From assembly GCA_025965975.1 (NCBI GenBank), contig JAOPVX010000353.1:1-34892 (forward strand): a stretch of 34,892 nt of DNA, given 5' to 3'. Positions 1 to 8,677 of the stretch are shown in pieces. This DNA is from Mycobacterium sp. (GTDB lineage: Bacteria > Actinomycetota > Actinomycetes > Mycobacteriales > Mycobacteriaceae). Position 1 is the stretch's first letter. Every line of letters begins with the position of its first letter. The position numbers were made by a program, and so were the translations under genes. The notes beneath the pieces are model-generated. The model saw only the letters and a program-made list of their open reading frames with translations. It was not told where the DNA came from and did no database searches.

Positions 1-408
1 TCCGTCGCTCTCGATATCGGCCGCCGTGATCGCGTTAAACGCTTTGATGATTGTCGATTTCGGCAGATGTCGGCCAACCAGTTCGCTCGTCGTAATCTCG
101 TCCCGGTCCAACTCATCGATATGGCCGTCGCGCTCGGGATGGTAATTCGTGGCGTCGAGGACGGTCTTTCCTTCCAGCTGGGCGACGGGAACTGTGTGGT
201 AGGCCTTCAGCGGGATCGCGAGCAGCACAATGTCGCCGAACACTGCGGCCTCCGCGGGAGTACCGGCCTTGCAGCCGATGGAGTCGACGAAGCTGGACAA
301 CGTATCGGGGCCGCGCGCATTTGAGACCATCACGTCGTGGCCCTGCCGGGTTGCAACGGCAGCTACTGCACTCCCGACAGAGCCGGCTCCGATAATTCCA
401 ACCTGCAT
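1..408 (-). CDS. NADP-binding F420-type reductase (partial, C-terminus outside window)
   Basis: The reading frame is open from an ATG at 406-408 to the window edge, giving 136 residues without a stop, so the C-terminus is missing. It begins MQVGIIGAGSVGSAVA, a Rossmann dinucleotide fold with GxGxxG at residues 7-12. Further on are VSNARGP, DIVLLAIP and KAFNAI, the pattern of the NADPH:F420 oxidoreductase-like family (Fno/ProC-like N-terminal domain). Family knowledge suggests hydride transfer with NADP(H), but many members have unknown substrates and F420 use is not shown here. A GAAGGG ribosome binding site lies 8 bases before the start. The methyltransferase gene ends 65 bp upstream on the same strand, so cotranscription is possible. 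Confidence 0.8.
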   Translation of the reverse strand, partial: MQVGIIGAGSVGSAVAAVATRQGHDVMVSNARGPDTLSSFVDSIGCKAGTPAEAAVFGDIVLLAIPLKAYHTVPVAQLEGKTVLDATNYHPERDGHIDELDRDEITTSELVGRHLPKSTIIKAFNAITAADIESDG

Positions 409-473
409 GTCGATGCCCTTCGTTAATTGGCGAGCGGGTCTCGGCTCGACGTCGCGACCCGGTCCGTGGACGG

Positions 474-1250
474 TTAGCGTGCGCGCCAGCCGGGCCGGCT
501 GGCGACGACGATCTGGCGGCCCCACGGCTGCTGCATGCGAATCCGCAGTTGGATTTTCGGGTCGGCGTATCGAGCCAGTGCGCGCATCGCCGAGGGACTG
601 TAGGCCCGCAGCGAGCTGATGACGGCTTCGTGGGCAAATGGGTGGACGACAGTCAGCGGCAGGAGGGCCGCCAGCTGCGCGAGGTGCGGGATCGACGGCG
701 GCCGTGGCAGGTCGATGATGAGCAGCTTGTCCGCGACCCGGGTGCCCTCGGCGAAGACCCATGAGGCCAGCGGCGGCGGTAAATGATGATAGGACTGGGC
801 GAAGACCGCCAGATCAAAGCATCCGTCGGCGGCGCCGATCGCAGTGGCGTCCATGACGCGTACCGTCGCCCGGGGGTGGCGGCCCAGATCCCCAGCCGCG
901 ATGTGAGCCACCGAGGTGGGATCGATGTCAGTGACGGTGACGTGCGCGCTGGGATGGATCTCAAGCAGCTTGCGTGACAGCCCGCCGTGACCGGAGCCCA
1001 GTTCCAGAATCGTCGGATCGGCGACATCGGCAACCTCGTCGAGCGCCAGCCGGGCGAACTTCTCGTGGTCCTTGAACAGGCTGCCAAGGCGTTCCAGGGA
1101 GCGCACGACCTGGCGCTTGACCCGATCGTCGACGTCGTCGCGGTCCAGGTACTCCAGGCGATCGGTCTGTAGCCGACGGTCCAGCCAGGAAGCATCGGGG
1201 CCGCCGCGCGGCATCCGGTCGATGTCGATGACTGCCGGGTCAGTGGGCAT
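474..1250 (-). CDS. class I SAM-dependent methyltransferase
   Basis: The 258-residue product carries the SAM-binding motif I LELGSGHGGLS, an acidic motif II VTVTDIDP and a FDLAVFAQSYHHLP segment typical of class I methyltransferases. A charged N-terminal helical region of about 80 residues precedes the Rossmann domain. The substrate cannot be told from sequence. The ATG at 1250 follows a GGAGAAT ribosome binding site at good spacing. The reductase gene begins 65 bp downstream on the same strand, so the two may form a small operon. No signal peptide or membrane segment is evident, pointing to a cytosolic enzyme. Confidence 0.8.
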   Translation of the reverse strand: MPTDPAVIDIDRMPRGGPDASWLDRRLQTDRLEYLDRDDVDDRVKRQVVRSLERLGSLFKDHEKFARLALDEVADVADPTILELGSGHGGLSRKLLEIHPSAHVTVTDIDPTSVAHIAAGDLGRHPRATVRVMDATAIGAADGCFDLAVFAQSYHHLPPPLASWVFAEGTRVADKLLIIDLPRPPSIPHLAQLAALLPLTVVHPFAHEAVISSLRAYSPSAMRALARYADPKIQLRIRMQQPWGRQIVVASRPGWRAR

Positions 1251-1708
1251 CTGAATTCTCCGATCTCGCGGGGCCGGGTCGCATCGCGGACGTCAAGATC
1301 ACGGTGACGATCTACTTGCCACCATCCCGGGCTAGCGGTGCCATGTCGGCACCACTGACGCCCATCAGCGCCCCCAGCTGACTGGAATTCCTACTTACCT
1401 GCTAGCTGCAAATGCCCAGCGTCCTGCTACTCGAGCAGCGCGGCGGCCCCATGTGCCGCCTGCCGAACAGGACAGCTAGTTCTACGGTGAAATCTGAACG
1501 ATCGCCACGAATTCGAGGAACAACCACTCGCCAAGAGGTGAGGCGACCGACGAAACAGAGATCAGGTCTAGGCCGATGAACGCTGCTGCTTCGTCTAAAG
1601 CGAATACGTGAGCGTGCCTCATGACGCAGAAGTCAACTTCAGCCCGACTGGATACCGGTCGGGGCTTCCGCGCGCAGCACTTCGGATGAGGAAGTAAAGC
1701 AGGCGCTT
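1251..1708. other. intergenic region between divergent methyltransferase and kinase genes
   Basis: This 458-bp stretch separates two divergently transcribed genes and must hold both promoters. I found no convincing coding region, no clear -35/-10 pair and no strong palindrome in it. Confidence 0.5.
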
Positions 1709-3916
1709 ATGCGGGCACGTTTGCTGTCACTGTTGCGGCCAACACCCCGGCCGCTGCGGCTCGGGATCGCGGCCGCCTTGGCGTTCGTCGTGGCAGAGAC
1801 CTTGGTGCTCTACCCGCTCGAACAGCTCGCTTTCGAGACCGCTCTGGTTGTGGTCTACCTGCTCGGGGTCGTGGTCGTCGCGATTGGATGGGGGTTCTGG
1901 CTGGCGGCGGCGACGTCGGTGGCTAGCGCCCTGGCCTTTGACTACTTCTATATCCAGCCAGTCGTTAGCTTCATCCCAACGCGGGCCGAGGACGCGGTGG
2001 CACTTGCGGTCTTCTTGGTGGTTGCGCTGTCGGTCAGCACGCTGGCGGATGTGGCCCGATTGCGGGCGGCGGAGGCAGATCAGCGCCGCATTGAGGCCAA
2101 CCTGGCGGCCGAGTTGGGCCGGATGATGTTATACACGCGCGACTTGGGCTCCGCGCTGGATCACGCCGCCAAACGGCTCGCTCTGGTGCTGGGGCTGGCG
2201 TTTTCCGAGCTCAAGCTTGAAGCGGTCACTCCCGACGAGCGCCATTCCGCAATTCCGTTGCGCGACGGTGCAACCCAAATCGGCACGCTGCTCGTGCCCA
2301 CCGACTTGTCGAAGCCGATGAAGCAGCGCCTGCGCCAGCGGGTGGTGCCGCCCCTGGAACTGCTTCTTGGCGCGGCACGCGACCACGAAGAAATACACAA
2401 CGCGCTGGAGGCCAGCCGAAGGGAGCTGGAGCGGTTTTTCGATCTGTCGTCTGACCTGCTTGGTATCGGGCGCCGGCCCGCACATTGGAAGCGCGTAAAT
2501 CGAGCGTTCGAGCGAACTTTCGGGCAGCCGACCCAGGAGCTGCTGTCGCGGTCGTTTCTCGATTTCGTTCATCCGGCGGACCTGAGGCCCGTCTGCGAGG
2601 TGCTCGACGAGTTAGAAACTGGCCAGGGGTTCACGCAGTTTGAGCACCGCATCATCAGCAGCGATCGCTCCGTGCGCTGGCTGGAGTGGAACGTCGTACC
2701 GGATCGCGGCTTGCTCTACGTGGCTGGTCGTGACGTGACCGAGCGTCGGCGCGAGCAGGACAAACTGGGCGTGCTCGCACAGCAGCAGTCCGCCTTGCGG
2801 CGGGTGGCCACCCTGGTGGCGCGCGGGGTTGAGCCGTCGGAGGTGTTCTCGGCGGTGGCAACGGAGTTGGCCCGGTGCCTCGGCACGCACTACTCGGCGC
2901 TGTGGCGCTACCAGCCCGACGGTATGGTCACGCTACTGGCGGCCAGCGACGACGACCCCGGGTTGAAGAAGATGCCCGTCGGTGCTCCGTTTTCACTCGA
3001 GGGCGAAAGCGTCTCGGCGATGGTGTTGCGCACCGGCCGCGCCGCCCGGATCGACAGCTTCGAGAGCGCTCCCGGTTCCATCGCTGCACGGGTGCGTGAT
3101 GTGGGCCTGCGGGTGGCGGTGGGTGCGCCCATCGAGGTCGGCGGCCGAGTGTGGGGGGCGGCCGTCGTCGGCTCGTATCGACCCGAACCGCTGCCCCCCG
3201 ACACCGAGGCGCGGGTCGGGGACTTCGCCGATCTGGTCGCCACCGCGATTGCCAACGCACAGGCCCACGCGGAACTGACGGCGTCGCGGGCCCGGATCGT
3301 GGCCGCCGGCGACGAGGCGCGGCGGCGTTTCGAACGCGATCTGCACGACGGTGCCCAACAACGGCTGATCTCGCTGGGGCTCGCGCTTCGCACGGCGCAG
3401 GCAGCGGTGCCACCCGAACTGCACCCACTCAAGAAGCAGATGTCAGACATCGTCGACGGTCTGGTCGGCGTGTCCGAGGAGGTGCGAGAGATCTCGCGCG
3501 GGATTCACCCGGCGATTCTGTCCAAGGGAGGGCTCGGGCCGGCACTCAAGACGCTGGCGCGCCGATCAGCTGTGCCGGTCGAGCTCTCGCTAAGTGTCGA
3601 CCGACGGTTGCCCGAGTCCGCCGAAGTGGCAGCCTATTACGTCGTTGCAGAAGCCCTCACCAACACCGCCAAACACGCACGAGCGTCGCAGGTCGACCTG
3701 TGCGTCGAAGCCGACGACGCCATTCTCCATCTCTCGATTGAGGATGACGGAATCGGGGGCGCCGCTGTCGGTAAAGGTTCTGGACTCACCGGCCTGATGG
3801 ACCGTGTCGAAGCGCTCGGCGGCAGGATGGAAATCTCGAGTCACCCCGGAAACGGGACATCGCTGCGCGTCAACATCCCGTTGCAAGTCGGAGGACAGAC
3901 GAGGTACGAGGCCTGA
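1709..3916 (+). CDS. orphan sensor histidine kinase: DUF4118 membrane domain, PAS, GAF, HisKA_3, HATPase
   Basis: A 735-residue membrane sensor kinase. Residues about 15-115 form hydrophobic segments resembling the KdpD-type DUF4118 membrane module. They are followed by a helical linker, a PAS domain at about 240-350 (ending RDVTERR) and a GAF domain at about 365-520. The NarL/DesK-type dimerisation domain has the phosphoacceptor His546 in RDLHDGAQQR. A HATPase domain at about 635-730 has an N-box (EALTNTAKHA) and glycine-rich DDGIGG and GSGLTG boxes. Such kinases normally phosphorylate a LuxR/NarL-type response regulator, but none is encoded next to it. The ATG at 1709 follows a weak GCAGG site. 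The signal is unknown; PAS plus GAF suggests a small ligand, redox or light input. Confidence 0.9.
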   Translation: MRARLLSLLRPTPRPLRLGIAAALAFVVAETLVLYPLEQLAFETALVVVYLLGVVVVAIGWGFWLAAATSVASALAFDYFYIQPVVSFIPTRAEDAVALAVFLVVALSVSTLADVARLRAAEADQRRIEANLAAELGRMMLYTRDLGSALDHAAKRLALVLGLAFSELKLEAVTPDERHSAIPLRDGATQIGTLLVPTDLSKPMKQRLRQRVVPPLELLLGAARDHEEIHNALEASRRELERFFDLSSDLLGIGRRPAHWKRVNRAFERTFGQPTQELLSRSFLDFVHPADLRPVCEVLDELETGQGFTQFEHRIISSDRSVRWLEWNVVPDRGLLYVAGRDVTERRREQDKLGVLAQQQSALRRVATLVARGVEPSEVFSAVATELARCLGTHYSALWRYQPDGMVTLLAASDDDPGLKKMPVGAPFSLEGESVSAMVLRTGRAARIDSFESAPGSIAARVRDVGLRVAVGAPIEVGGRVWGAAVVGSYRPEPLPPDTEARVGDFADLVATAIANAQAHAELTASRARIVAAGDEARRRFERDLHDGAQQRLISLGLALRTAQAAVPPELHPLKKQMSDIVDGLVGVSEEVREISRGIHPAILSKGGLGPALKTLARRSAVPVELSLSVDRRLPESAEVAAYYVVAEALTNTAKHARASQVDLCVEADDAILHLSIEDDGIGGAAVGKGSGLTGLMDRVEALGGRMEISSHPGNGTSLRVNIPLQVGGQTRYEA

Positions 3917-3982
3917 TCAGCGCTCTTGCCTTCAGTGTGGGCCAGACACTGCGTTGGGGTTTGGATCACAATGTCGGCCTTG

Positions 3983-4960
3983 TCAGCCCAGGTGGTTGGT
4001 GAGGAAGCTGACGATGGCCTGCATAACATGTTCGGACGACCACGGCTTGGCGACACTAGGGTCGAATCCCAGGAACGTCAGGTCGCCGTGGTTGGCACCG
4101 TTGATCACATACCGCGTGCTCCCGACGCCCTTGGCACGCAGCGCATTGTGCAGTATCAAGGTCTGGCTGGGCGAGACGAGCTGATCGGCACTCCCATGCA
4201 GCAGCAGAAACGGCGGGCTCGCCGCGCTGACGTAGGTGACCGGGTTCGCCGCCGCCATCGACGTGGGTTTGTCCTGCACCGACAGGGTGGTGCCCTGGCC
4301 GAAGATGAACTGGGCGAAGGAGTTACCCGCGGCATACGTGGCGTCCTGCGTGGCGACGTCGTAGTCGGAGGCGAGCGTTGAGATGTCGCATGGGCCGAAC
4401 TCGTCGACGACGGCCTGCACCGTGCTGCTCTGGCCCGGGTTGGCGCCGTTCTCGAACTGCTTGAGACCGTCGGTTACTCCCGTCATCGCGGCGAGGTAGC
4501 CGCCGGCTGACTGCCCCCACACCGCGACCTCGCCCATGTTGATTCCGTATCGGTCGGCGTGCGCTCGCAGGTAGCGGATCGCCGACTTGATGTCGGCGAC
4601 GGAGTCCGTATACGTCGCGCAGGTAGTGACGGTGCGGTACTCGACGCTGGCCACGACGTAGCCCTGCTCAGCCACGTATGTGCGCTGGTCGAGATTCGCC
4701 GTCTTGTCACTCCTGAGGAATCCACCGCCGGTGATGTAGACGACCAGCGGCTTCCTGCCCGGGCTTTGGGGCACCACAACGTCCAGCTTCAGCGGAATCT
4801 GTGTGCCAGACGACGTCGATGTGTCGTACACGATGTCACGGTAGGTCGTCAGCTGTACTTTGCCGCAACGGATTTGGGGGCTGCTGCCGCCGATGACGAT
4901 GCTCGTGCTGGTGTCGCTGGGCGCGATGGCCTTCGCGAGAGGGATGCTCGGCATGGTCAT
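3983..4960 (-). CDS. alpha/beta-hydrolase, carboxylesterase of the HSL/BD-FAE type
   Basis: A 325-residue esterase-like protein. It has an oxyanion-hole glycine run GGGF (78-81), a nucleophile elbow GQSAGG with Ser151, a probable acid Asp259 in HGSADQLV and His291 in GANHGD. The triad therefore looks complete. No clear signal peptide is seen, although the N-terminal 25 residues are low-complexity. Family members hydrolyse short acyl esters; the substrate is unknown. The start codon overlaps the stop of the MarR gene by 4 bp (ATGA), which implies translational coupling and shared control by that regulator. Confidence 0.88.
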   Translation of the reverse strand: MTMPSIPLAKAIAPSDTSTSIVIGGSSPQIRCGKVQLTTYRDIVYDTSTSSGTQIPLKLDVVVPQSPGRKPLVVYITGGGFLRSDKTANLDQRTYVAEQGYVVASVEYRTVTTCATYTDSVADIKSAIRYLRAHADRYGINMGEVAVWGQSAGGYLAAMTGVTDGLKQFENGANPGQSSTVQAVVDEFGPCDISTLASDYDVATQDATYAAGNSFAQFIFGQGTTLSVQDKPTSMAAANPVTYVSAASPPFLLLHGSADQLVSPSQTLILHNALRAKGVGSTRYVINGANHGDLTFLGFDPSVAKPWSSEHVMQAIVSFLTNHLG

Positions 4961-5427
4961 GGCCCGACCAGCCCCAGTTGCCGGAACAGCGCAGCGAGTG
5001 CCTGCTTTTCGCGTTCGTCGAGCGAGCCGAGGAAATGGGTGCGGACCGCGGCGGCGTGTACGCGGACGGCTTCGCGGATCTCTTGGGCGCCGTGTTCGGT
5101 AAGTCCGACGTCGCGAAGCCGGCCGGTGCCCCTGTCGACCCGGGTGAGCAGGTCGCGTCCCTCCATCCGCTCCAATTGATGTGACAGCCGCGAAGCCGAC
5201 CAGCCGAGTGACTCGCCCAGATCACGTTGGGTCAGCGTGGCGCCCGGCGCCTCGTGCAGACGGACAAGAACCTCGAAGTCCGGCCTGGACAGGCCGGTGG
5301 CGTTGACGAGGTCGCTGCCCACCAGCGCTAGAACGGTTTCCGACCAGGCAAGAAACCCTCGCCATAGGGACTGTTCCGGGGCCGAGAGCGTCGCGCTGGT
5401 GCTCCGGGTCGCTGGTTTTCTGGCCAT
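4957..5427 (-). CDS. MarR-family transcriptional regulator
   Basis: This 156-residue protein has the winged helix-turn-helix of MarR regulators: LTQRDLGESLGWSASRLSHQLERME is helix-turn-helix plus recognition helix, and RGTGRLRDVGLTEHG is the wing. MarR proteins bind palindromes as dimers and usually release DNA on binding small phenolic or lipophilic ligands. The gene is divergent from the EAR-propeller operon, with only 81 bp between the starts. That gap holds two palindromes (5451-5462 and 5478-5495), so it most likely represses both arms, its own included. The esterase gene overlaps its 3' end. Confidence 0.9.
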   Translation of the reverse strand: MARKPATRSTSATLSAPEQSLWRGFLAWSETVLALVGSDLVNATGLSRPDFEVLVRLHEAPGATLTQRDLGESLGWSASRLSHQLERMEGRDLLTRVDRGTGRLRDVGLTEHGAQEIREAVRVHAAAVRTHFLGSLDEREKQALAALFRQLGLVGP

Positions 5428-5450
5428 CCGTCCATGATCCCGACACTATG

Positions 5451-5462
5451 TTGACATGTCAA
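5451..5462. promoter_or_regulatory. candidate MarR operator 1 (perfect 12-bp palindrome)
   Basis: TTGACATGTCAA is a perfect palindrome 23 bp upstream of the marR start and 47 bp upstream of the divergent operon start. Its arms resemble those of the second palindrome (TTGAC...GTCAA). Centres are 30 bp apart, about three helical turns, so two dimers could sit on nearly the same face. Confidence 0.6.
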
Positions 5463-5477
5463 GACAGGAGCGTACCA

Positions 5478-5495
5478 TTGACGTTGATACGTCAA
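5478..5495. promoter_or_regulatory. candidate MarR operator 2 (7-bp arms, 4-bp spacer)
   Basis: TTGACGTTGATACGTCAA has perfect 7-bp inverted arms (TTGACGT/ACGTCAA) around TGAT. It ends 13 bp before the ATG of the plus-strand operon, so a bound protein would block transcription or initiation there. It shares TTGAC/GTCAA ends with operator 1. Confidence 0.6.
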
Positions 5496-5508
5496 GTCAG
5501 GGAGTGCA

Positions 5509-6618
5509 ATGGTTTCTCTCACCGCGATTGGCCGGTTGCATACGTCAGGTGCGCGCGCGGTCGAGCCATTCCACATCGACGGCGCGCTGTTTGTGGCGGT
5601 GCCGCAGCTCGCGATCGACATTCCCGGCCAGACACCGGACATCAACGGCGGCGACAGCGATACGTCGTTGCTGGTTTTCCGTGCTGACAATGGGGGATTC
5701 GCCGAGCATCAACGGCTGGATGCACCGGGTGGTGAGGATGCGGAGTTCTTCCGTATCGGCGGTCGGAATTTTCTCGCGACAGCGAGCATCCGGACCGGGC
5801 GCGGGCCCTACGAATTCGGCACCGAGTCGCTCATCTTTGAATGGCGGGCAGGCCGGTTCGAGCCGTTCCAGGCGATTCCGACGTTCGCCGCCAAACAGTG
5901 GAAGGCATTCACCGCCTTCGGACGGCATTTCCTCGCGTTGGCTCAAGGGGTCAGCCCACCTGGTATCGACGGGGCGAACAAGTCGTCAGTGATCTACGAA
6001 TGGACCGGCAGCGGTTTCGAGGAGTTCCAGCAGATCCCGTCCGAATGGGGCTACAACTGGCATCCGTTCGAGCTGGACGGTCAGGTGTATCTCGCCTATG
6101 CAGACCACGTCAAGCCGTCGGTGCTGTACCGGTGGAACGGGAACCGGTTCGTTGCGCGTCAGGTATTGCTGGAGCGCGCAGGCAGAGCGTTCGCCCACTT
6201 TGAAGTCGAGGATAATACCTATCTCGTCACCGCGTGTATTGACGGCTCCTCTGCGGTGATGCGTTGGGAAGACGGCTTTTTCGAGCCTTTCCAGGAGCTA
6301 CCGGACGCGGGAGCGCGGGAGCTCGCCGTATTCGCCACTATCCACGGGTTGTACCTCGCGCGGGTCAACTTCATCACCGGAAGCCCTCACCAGCCGCAGG
6401 TCTCGTTGAATTCGCAGGTGTACCGGTGGGGGAACGGGAAGCTCGTCACCGTTGTCGAGTTCCCTACCACGGGGGCCACCGACGTCGCGGTCATCCCTGG
6501 TCCGGGGCACACCCGGTTGGCGGTGTCGAACAGCTTGAGCCCTCAGGTCCGGTTCGCCTCCCAGACAGTGATTTACACGTTCGACGATTCATTCGACGGC
6601 GAGGGGCCAGGGCTATGA
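5509..6618 (+). CDS. EAR/EPTP-repeat protein, predicted seven-bladed beta-propeller
   Basis: A 369-residue protein built almost wholly of repeats. Seven copies of a strand-turn unit can be seen, each of the form hydrophobic-Y/F-x-W, two to three polar residues, G-x-F, then FQ-x-I/L-P. Examples are LIFEWRAGRFEPFQAIP, VIYEWTGSGFEEFQQIP and VMRWEDGFFEPFQELP. This matches the EAR (epitempin, EPTP) repeat, which folds into a seven-bladed propeller; seven units would give one closed propeller. The family is best known from vertebrate LGI and ADGRV1 proteins, where it binds ligands. No signal peptide is present, so it is probably cytosolic. An AGGGAG ribosome binding site lies 4 bases before the ATG. 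The stop overlaps the next start (ATGA). The function is unknown; binding of a protein or small molecule is inferred. Confidence 0.8.
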   Translation: MVSLTAIGRLHTSGARAVEPFHIDGALFVAVPQLAIDIPGQTPDINGGDSDTSLLVFRADNGGFAEHQRLDAPGGEDAEFFRIGGRNFLATASIRTGRGPYEFGTESLIFEWRAGRFEPFQAIPTFAAKQWKAFTAFGRHFLALAQGVSPPGIDGANKSSVIYEWTGSGFEEFQQIPSEWGYNWHPFELDGQVYLAYADHVKPSVLYRWNGNRFVARQVLLERAGRAFAHFEVEDNTYLVTACIDGSSAVMRWEDGFFEPFQELPDAGARELAVFATIHGLYLARVNFITGSPHQPQVSLNSQVYRWGNGKLVTVVEFPTTGATDVAVIPGPGHTRLAVSNSLSPQVRFASQTVIYTFDDSFDGEGPGL

Positions 6619-7814
6619 CCAGCCCTGCGCATCCGGAAATCCCGGAAATGGCGGATCTGTTCACGGTTTACACCGCTGATCCGCAGAGCATCGGTTCCGC
6701 ACTGACCCACACCGAATATCGCAGCCGCCAACAGGATCCCCTCATCGTCGCCACGAGCTTCGACGTCGCTCTGTACCCGGGGCGAGGACAGGCGCCACAA
6801 GTGGAGGGGTTTCGCGTCGGCACGCGCGGATTCACGGAACTCGCGGGTCTGTCCCATCTGGGCCCGGCGGCGGCTTCGCTCGTCAGCCTGTACGAACGCG
6901 CGGGCGACGGCGCGTGGCGTGCGCAGGCGGAACGACTCATCACGGCAACCGAGCGGGCGCGTGCGGTCAACACGGTAGCCCTGTGGCGCGATGCCATCGC
7001 CGTGGAAGCGTTTCGAGGCCGCGAACCGCGGATCTCGCAGATGTACGACTATGCCTGCGCCGCCACCGTGGTTTACCTGCGCCGCGCCCTAACCGAGGAC
7101 GGCTACCTCTCCCGCGAGAGCCTGCAGCGCGACTACCTGGGCAGCATCCCAGGTGGCGGATCGTGCCCGGCATTGATCAACGAGATGATGGTCGCGACGT
7201 TCTTCCTCGTCGGCCTTGACAACGCCTATCGCCTGCTGCGCTGGTTCCGCGACCGGCACGTCGCCTGGGACCGCGTCATGGTCATCGTCGCAGGCAGGCA
7301 GGGGCGACCCACCGCGGGAGTGACGTGGAACACCAGCAGCGTCGCTGCAATGCTGCGCGGCGCCAGTGAGTATCGGCTTCCGCTGGAACGCATGTATATG
7401 GCCCCGCACGCGCCCACCTTCTCCACCCCCAAGGACGGCGACCTATCCGAGGTCGCCAGTCTGGAGGAGCCGCTGCGGCAGTTGTGGGCGGCCCTGCACG
7501 CCATCCAGGGTCTCGGGGACATCATGTTCCCCGGCTACCCGCGCTTCACCCCGCGCAGCGTGGCGGCTGCCGACGTGTCAGACCTTGCGGTGACCGAAGT
7601 CAGCGAGATGCCGCTCATTCGTGATGCGGACGATTTCCGGGCGATGGTCACTCGGCTGCGAGTCGTGTTGGAAGATCCCCGACAACTGTTGTCGTCCTGC
7701 GTGACTGACTTCGCGGTAGCTCAACTCGTCCAGCACGGCAATGATCCCACCAAGGTAACCGTGCCGGGGCTCGACAACATCAGCTATCCGACCCTCGATC
7801 GCGAGAACCCGTGA
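6615..7814 (+). CDS. unrecognised 399-residue protein of the EAR-propeller operon
   Basis: I do not recognise this family. The frame extends further upstream, but the ATG at 6615 overlaps the propeller stop by 4 bp and is the natural start. The protein is soluble-looking, with no signal peptide. It has a conserved-looking glycine segment LGSIPGGGSCP near the middle, flanked by helical stretches, followed by AGRQGRPTAGVTWNTSSVAA, which suggests a compact alpha/beta enzyme-like fold. The next gene starts at its stop codon. The four-gene overlap argues for a stoichiometric partnership with the propeller, possibly as the catalytic or effector member. This is inference from context only. Confidence 0.75.
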   Translation: MTSPAHPEIPEMADLFTVYTADPQSIGSALTHTEYRSRQQDPLIVATSFDVALYPGRGQAPQVEGFRVGTRGFTELAGLSHLGPAAASLVSLYERAGDGAWRAQAERLITATERARAVNTVALWRDAIAVEAFRGREPRISQMYDYACAATVVYLRRALTEDGYLSRESLQRDYLGSIPGGGSCPALINEMMVATFFLVGLDNAYRLLRWFRDRHVAWDRVMVIVAGRQGRPTAGVTWNTSSVAAMLRGASEYRLPLERMYMAPHAPTFSTPKDGDLSEVASLEEPLRQLWAALHAIQGLGDIMFPGYPRFTPRSVAAADVSDLAVTEVSEMPLIRDADDFRAMVTRLRVVLEDPRQLLSSCVTDFAVAQLVQHGNDPTKVTVPGLDNISYPTLDRENP

Positions 7815-8677
7815 TGGCCGTCTTCCGCCAGGTCGAATGGGAGCCGCGGTATCTCGACGTTGACGGCGCGCGGCTGGCGTACTACCTGTCCGGGCAGGGC
7901 GAGAACCCGGTGGTGTGGCTGCACGGGCTGCCCCTCGACTCGCGGTCGTGGTCGGCCCAGCGTGCGCACTTCGACCCGTTGGCGCGCAATATATTCGTCG
8001 ATCTGCGTGGCTATGGTGGCTCAAGCAAGCTTCCGCCCAACCGTACCGATATCACCCAGCTCTACGCCGATGACCTCGGTACCCTGCTGACCCATCTCGG
8101 CCTACGGGAGGTGGCGGTGATCGGGTTCGCCTCGGCGGGACACGTGGCACTGCGGTTCGCGGCACAACATCCGCAGCGGCTGGCCAAACTCGCTGTGATT
8201 AACGCATCGCCGCGATTCCGCCGGGGCGACGACTGGCCGTGGGGATTCGACGACGCCACCATCAATCAGCTTGTTCGAACCGCGCGCGATGGCGGAATCG
8301 AGGCGATCACGGATCTTCTTCTGGATCCAGCCACAGTATTCCGAGACGTCGGCGAAGACCAGGCCCATCGCCTGAAGCAGTGGTTCGCCGAGATGAGCCG
8401 CTCGGCCGGCACCGATACCCTGATGGGATTCGTCGAGGGGATCTCCCGCGACGACGACCGCCACCTTCTCCGGTCGATCGCCACGTCAACCCTAGTGGTG
8501 AGCAGTGCTATTGGTCGTGAAGTCCCTTCTGATGTAGGACTTTATCTCCGCGAGCGTATCGGCAAGTCGTGCCTGGTCGAGATCGCCGGAGCCGACCATT
8601 TCGTGTTCGCCACCCGACCGCTGCTGCTCAACATGCTGCTCGCCCAATTCCTTTCCACGGCACCCCAGGCGAATTGA
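7811..8677 (+). CDS. alpha/beta-hydrolase-fold protein, probably lacking the catalytic nucleophile
   Basis: The fold is clear: VVWLHGLPLDSRSW carries the oxyanion-hole HG, FVDLRGYGGSSK follows strand 4, and GADHF near the C-terminus carries the usual His (His263). At the nucleophile elbow the sequence is GFASAGHVAL. Aligned with the usual GHSMGGxVAL pattern, the nucleophile position is Ala107, with a serine one residue later. The usual acid after strand 6 (G-x-D-x-x-V/I-P) reads AIGREVP, without Asp. It may be a non-catalytic ligand-binding relative, or the triad may be rearranged. GTG at 7811 overlaps the previous stop; an ATG at 7814 is an alternative start. Confidence 0.82.
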   Translation: MMAVFRQVEWEPRYLDVDGARLAYYLSGQGENPVVWLHGLPLDSRSWSAQRAHFDPLARNIFVDLRGYGGSSKLPPNRTDITQLYADDLGTLLTHLGLREVAVIGFASAGHVALRFAAQHPQRLAKLAVINASPRFRRGDDWPWGFDDATINQLVRTARDGGIEAITDLLLDPATVFRDVGEDQAHRLKQWFAEMSRSAGTDTLMGFVEGISRDDDRHLLRSIATSTLVVSSAIGREVPSDVGLYLRERIGKSCLVEIAGADHFVFATRPLLLNMLLAQFLSTAPQAN

